Assembly (NCBI GenBank): GCA_903939355.1
Contig: CAJAHC010000646.1
Coordinates: forward strand, 1-8,294
Direction of reading: 5' to 3'
Length of the DNA: 8,294 bases
DNA from: an uncultured Methylococcaceae bacterium
GTDB taxonomy: Bacteria > Pseudomonadota > Gammaproteobacteria > Methylococcales > Methylomonadaceae
Shown: positions 7,239-8,294 of the stretch, in pieces
Position numbering within the stretch: the first letter of the stretch is position 1
Layout of the letters: every line of letters begins with the position of its first letter
Program-made: the position numbers and the translations under genes
Notes under the pieces: generated by a model
The model's input: only the letters and a program-made list of their open reading frames with translations
Database searches by the model: none
What the model was told of the DNA's origin: nothing

Positions 7239-7323
7239 ATCAGATAGACACTTATGGGTGTCAGTAAAAACAGAGTCTCTTCACTTACCCTGATTCATTA
7301 GTTATATCTAATTTCACTTTAAA

Positions 7324-7352
7324 ATTATGAATAAGAAAACGGTCGAAGTCAA
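7324..7352 (-). promoter_or_regulatory. Near-consensus sigma-70 promoter for the primase gene
   Basis: On the minus strand TTGACT (7347-7352) is separated by exactly 17 nt from CATAAT (7324-7329); each box matches the consensus at five of six positions. Transcription would start near 7317, giving a leader of about 175 nt that contains the palindrome and hairpin above. The repeat block at 7416-7864 lies upstream of this promoter. Confidence 0.6.
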
Positions 7353-7415
7353 ACGAAATTATTGTACATGCGAAAAAATATGTTGCGTCAGTTTGAGTTC
7401 ACCACATACTCAGTC

Positions 7416-7568
7416 CGACGTTTTTACCCGTCGACGGAAAAAAGGCGAAAAAGCCGGTGAAGGCGGTGTCGTCATTTCATCTCTCTGAACACCGCCTTCA
7501 CCGGTTTTCAGACGACACTTCGAAAATTGTCGACGGAATCGAGCACAGTTTACGAGATCGACGTTTTT
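7416..7568. repeat. Direct repeats bracketing the middle hairpin
   Basis: CGACGTTTTT occurs at 7416-7425 and 7559-7568, and GTCGACGGA at 7430-7438 and 7529-7537. The first GTCGACGGA lies within the 10-bp perfect palindrome CCGTCGACGG (7428-7437). These short repeats bracket the inverted repeat at 7450-7508. Confidence 0.5.
7450..7508. repeat. Middle GGTGAAGG/CCTTCACC hairpin
   Basis: Bases 7450-7469 pair with 7489-7508, 20 bp with a single G-T pair, around a 19-nt loop. The core CCGGTGAAGGCGGTGT is perfect and carries one inverted and one direct copy of the 9-mer found at the left flank. Confidence 0.8.
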
Positions 7569-7658
7569 CCGTGCACGCCACAAAAAAGGTGGTGAAGCAG
7601 GAAAAGGTGGTGCCCGTCGAAAATCACCGCCTTCACCGCCTTTTACACCTTTTCACGG
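7569..7658. repeat. Right hairpin unit with alternative pairing
   Basis: Bases 7584-7597 pair with 7631-7644 over 14 bp with one G-T pair, and CCGTG (7569-7573) can close against CACGG (7654-7658). The left arm holds AAAAGGTGGTG twice (7584-7594, 7602-7612), and the right arm holds TCACCGCCTT twice in overlap, so at least two mutually exclusive folds exist. Bases 7624-7644 are the 21-bp match to the left flank. Confidence 0.65.
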
Positions 7659-7677
7659 GCCGTTTTGAAAAAGTGTC
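7624..7677 (+). repeat. Right copy of the flanking repeat unit
   Basis: Identical over 21 bp (7624-7644) to 4395-4415 and followed at 7665-7677 by TTGAAAAAGTGTC, the counterpart of 4426-4439, with a 20-nt rather than 10-nt gap. It has the same orientation as the left copy, so the primase gene lies between direct repeats about 3.2 kb apart. Confidence 0.75.
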
Positions 7678-7698
7678 ATGGATGGATGTGCTCAAGAT

Positions 7699-7720
7699 CA
7701 CAAAACTGTCGGGTTTTGTG
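7699..7720. repeat. Perfect 8-bp hairpin CACAAAAC/GTTTTGTG
   Basis: CACAAAAC (7699-7706) and GTTTTGTG (7713-7720) enclose a 6-nt loop, 21 nt after the AAAAGTGTC box. No T-run follows, so it is not an obvious terminator. Confidence 0.55.
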
Positions 7721-7745
7721 TCGGGAAGCGTGTAAAAACTGCCTC

Positions 7746-7823
7746 AACCGGAGTCCGAACCGGCCCACCTCGAGATTTTTTGGGGTGCGGTCTGACAGAG
7801 TCCACGACGTCAAACCTCCGGTT
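7746..7823. repeat. Inverted repeat AACCGGAG/CTCCGGTT
   Basis: AACCGGAG (7746-7753) pairs perfectly with CTCCGGTT (7816-7823). The same right arm could instead pair as CCGGTTC (7818-7824) with GAACCGG (7757-7763), giving two competing stems over a loop of more than 50 nt. Confidence 0.45.
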
Positions 7824-7994
7824 CAAAATCAAAACCCTGGAAGTGACTTAGATGGATGCCTCAAATTATGCACTCGTCAGTACATTTTTGAGGGGGGGGG
7901 TATTTTAATTAAGTTAAGTCGTCAATTTCACTCTCCTGATTAAGCTTCTTTAGGGGTGATAATTAATGGGGTGTCGATCAATTTTTTAAAACTG

Positions 7995-8022
7995 TTGACT
8001 ATAAGTTGAAAAAGTGTAAACT
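7995..8022 (+). promoter_or_regulatory. Candidate sigma-70 promoter reading to the right
   Basis: TTGACT (7995-8000), a 16-nt spacer and TAAACT (8017-8022) match five and four of six consensus positions. Any transcript would pass through the palindromes at 8066-8110 towards the window end. Confidence 0.35.
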
Positions 8023-8065
8023 ATTGAAAATAGTTTTAGGAATTTAAAAAAAATCCTGACTATCC

Positions 8066-8110
8066 AATAAATATTTATTCTTCAGCAATAGCTTTGTTAT
8101 TTAAATAACA
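8066..8110. promoter_or_regulatory. Pair of perfect AT palindromes 30 bp apart
   Basis: AATAAATATTTATT (8066-8079) and TGTTATTTAAATAACA (8095-8110) are perfect gapless palindromes of 14 and 16 bp. Their centres are exactly 30 bp apart, about three helical turns, placing both on nearly the same DNA face. This suits a dimeric regulator binding twice, downstream of the promoter candidate, although AT-rich DNA produces such palindromes more often than average. Confidence 0.45.
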
Positions 8111-8251
8111 CCGTGTCTTATTAGTTTATTTCTCAATAGACTTCTGTCGTGTCCTCAAGCGTTTTCTTATCTCTGTTCTTTTTCTAAGTCTTCATAAAAT
8201 TTCCTTTTAAAAGTCTTTTCCAATAGGAAAAAATCAATTTAACTTTTAATG

Positions 8252-8290
8252 GTCTTTTCATGCAGGTAAATAAATTGCCTCTTAAAAGAC
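8252..8290. repeat. Hairpin at the right edge
   Basis: GTCTTTT (8252-8258) pairs with AAAAGAC (8284-8290), and AGGTAA (8264-8269) with TTGCCT (8275-8280, one G-T pair), around a 5-nt loop. It overlaps the possible gene start at 8260 and would occlude it in RNA. Confidence 0.4.
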
Positions 8291-8294
8291 AAAA
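8260..8294 (+). CDS. Possible start of a gene continuing past the window
   Basis: ATG at 8260 opens a frame (MQVNKLPLKRQ...) with no stop before the window end. No convincing ribosome binding site precedes it; the upstream bases are pyrimidine-rich. A gene downstream of the promoter and palindromes is plausible, but eleven codons are too few to name it. Confidence 0.2.
   Translation, partial: MQVNKLPLKRQ

Larger units (their letters stand above)
7671..7864. repeat. Imperfect 25-bp direct repeat, about 170 bp apart
   Basis: AAGTG, five variable bases, GATGGATG, then CTCAA after two bases at 7671-7695 or one base at 7841-7864. The first copy overlaps the end of the right flanking unit. The two copies bracket the hairpins at 7699-7720 and 7746-7823, so they may delimit a binding-site cluster or duplicated boundary. 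Confidence 0.5.
7865..8294. other. AT-rich region beyond the repeat block
   Basis: No complete gene is supported here. A run of nine G lies at 7892-7900 within AT-rich sequence. Otherwise it holds the promoter candidate, palindromes and terminal hairpin listed separately. Several ribosome-binding-site-like stretches lead only to ORFs of a few codons. Confidence 0.5.

Noticed and set aside
4313..7644. CRISPR array reading of the CCTTCACCG repeats
   Set aside because: Units are 9 bp and contiguous without spacers, and no cas gene is present.
7811..7840. tRNA T-arm-like string GGTTCAAAATC, suggesting a tRNA or att site
   Set aside because: No matching T stem, acceptor stem or anticodon arm can be built around it.
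7457..7943. Two overlapping + strand ORFs of about 92 codons across the right repeat block
   Set aside because: They run through inverted repeats and low-complexity motifs, lack ribosome binding sites and show no recognisable domain.
951..8044. Identical TAGTTTTAGGAATT at 951-964 and 8031-8044
   Set aside because: Probably AT-rich coincidence. The first copy is the cryptochrome ribosome binding region; the second has no start codon after it.
7138..8276. Shared AGGTAAATAAAT at the primase start (minus strand) and near the window end (+ strand)
   Set aside because: A 12-bp AT-rich match within chance expectation.

Overview
The window looks like a chromosomal segment of a gammaproteobacterium. 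The evidence is a DnaQ-GIY-YIG (Cho-like) repair fusion, a cryptochrome-DASH and a thiol-type glutathione peroxidase in an AT-rich background. A methylotroph-like or Legionella-like lineage is possible, but the sequence does not fix the genus.

Left part (1-4144), all on the + strand. It opens with the last 30 codons of a DUF1566/Lcl-type protein. A short gap with a weak promoter follows, then a periplasmic Cys-glutathione peroxidase and, 59 nt later, a cryptochrome-DASH/photolyase; these two probably form a light/oxidative-stress unit. A 280-nt spacer holds a stem-loop and a direct repeat and leads to a 44-residue small ORF with a very good Shine-Dalgarno sequence. Next comes a 455-aa fusion of a DEDDh exonuclease with a UvrC/Cho-type GIY-YIG nuclease. 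It has no ATG start: only GTG without a ribosome binding site, or ATC placed correctly behind GGAG.

Right part (4145-7864). A convergent, minus-strand, visibly more GC-rich gene encodes an 869-aa RepB-like archaeo-eukaryotic primase fused to a helicase-type ATPase with a winged-helix-like tail. It has a near-consensus promoter (TTGACT-17-CATAAT), a second promoter overlain by a palindrome, a structured leader and a good ribosome binding site. Related non-coding repeat units lie on both sides of it. They are made of 9-bp CCTTCACCG/CGGTGAAGG motifs folding into long hairpins, then an AAAAGTGTC box, then a small hairpin. A 21-bp perfect match joins the two flanks in the same orientation. The simplest reading is a compact mobile or formerly self-replicating module (primase-helicase plus iteron/origin-like DNA) inserted beside the repair gene. 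No integrase, transposase or relaxase is visible, so this remains inference.

Far right (7865-8294). This is AT-rich, without a convincing complete gene. It holds a candidate promoter, two perfect palindromes centred exactly 30 bp apart, and a terminal hairpin overlapping a possible start of a gene that runs off the window.
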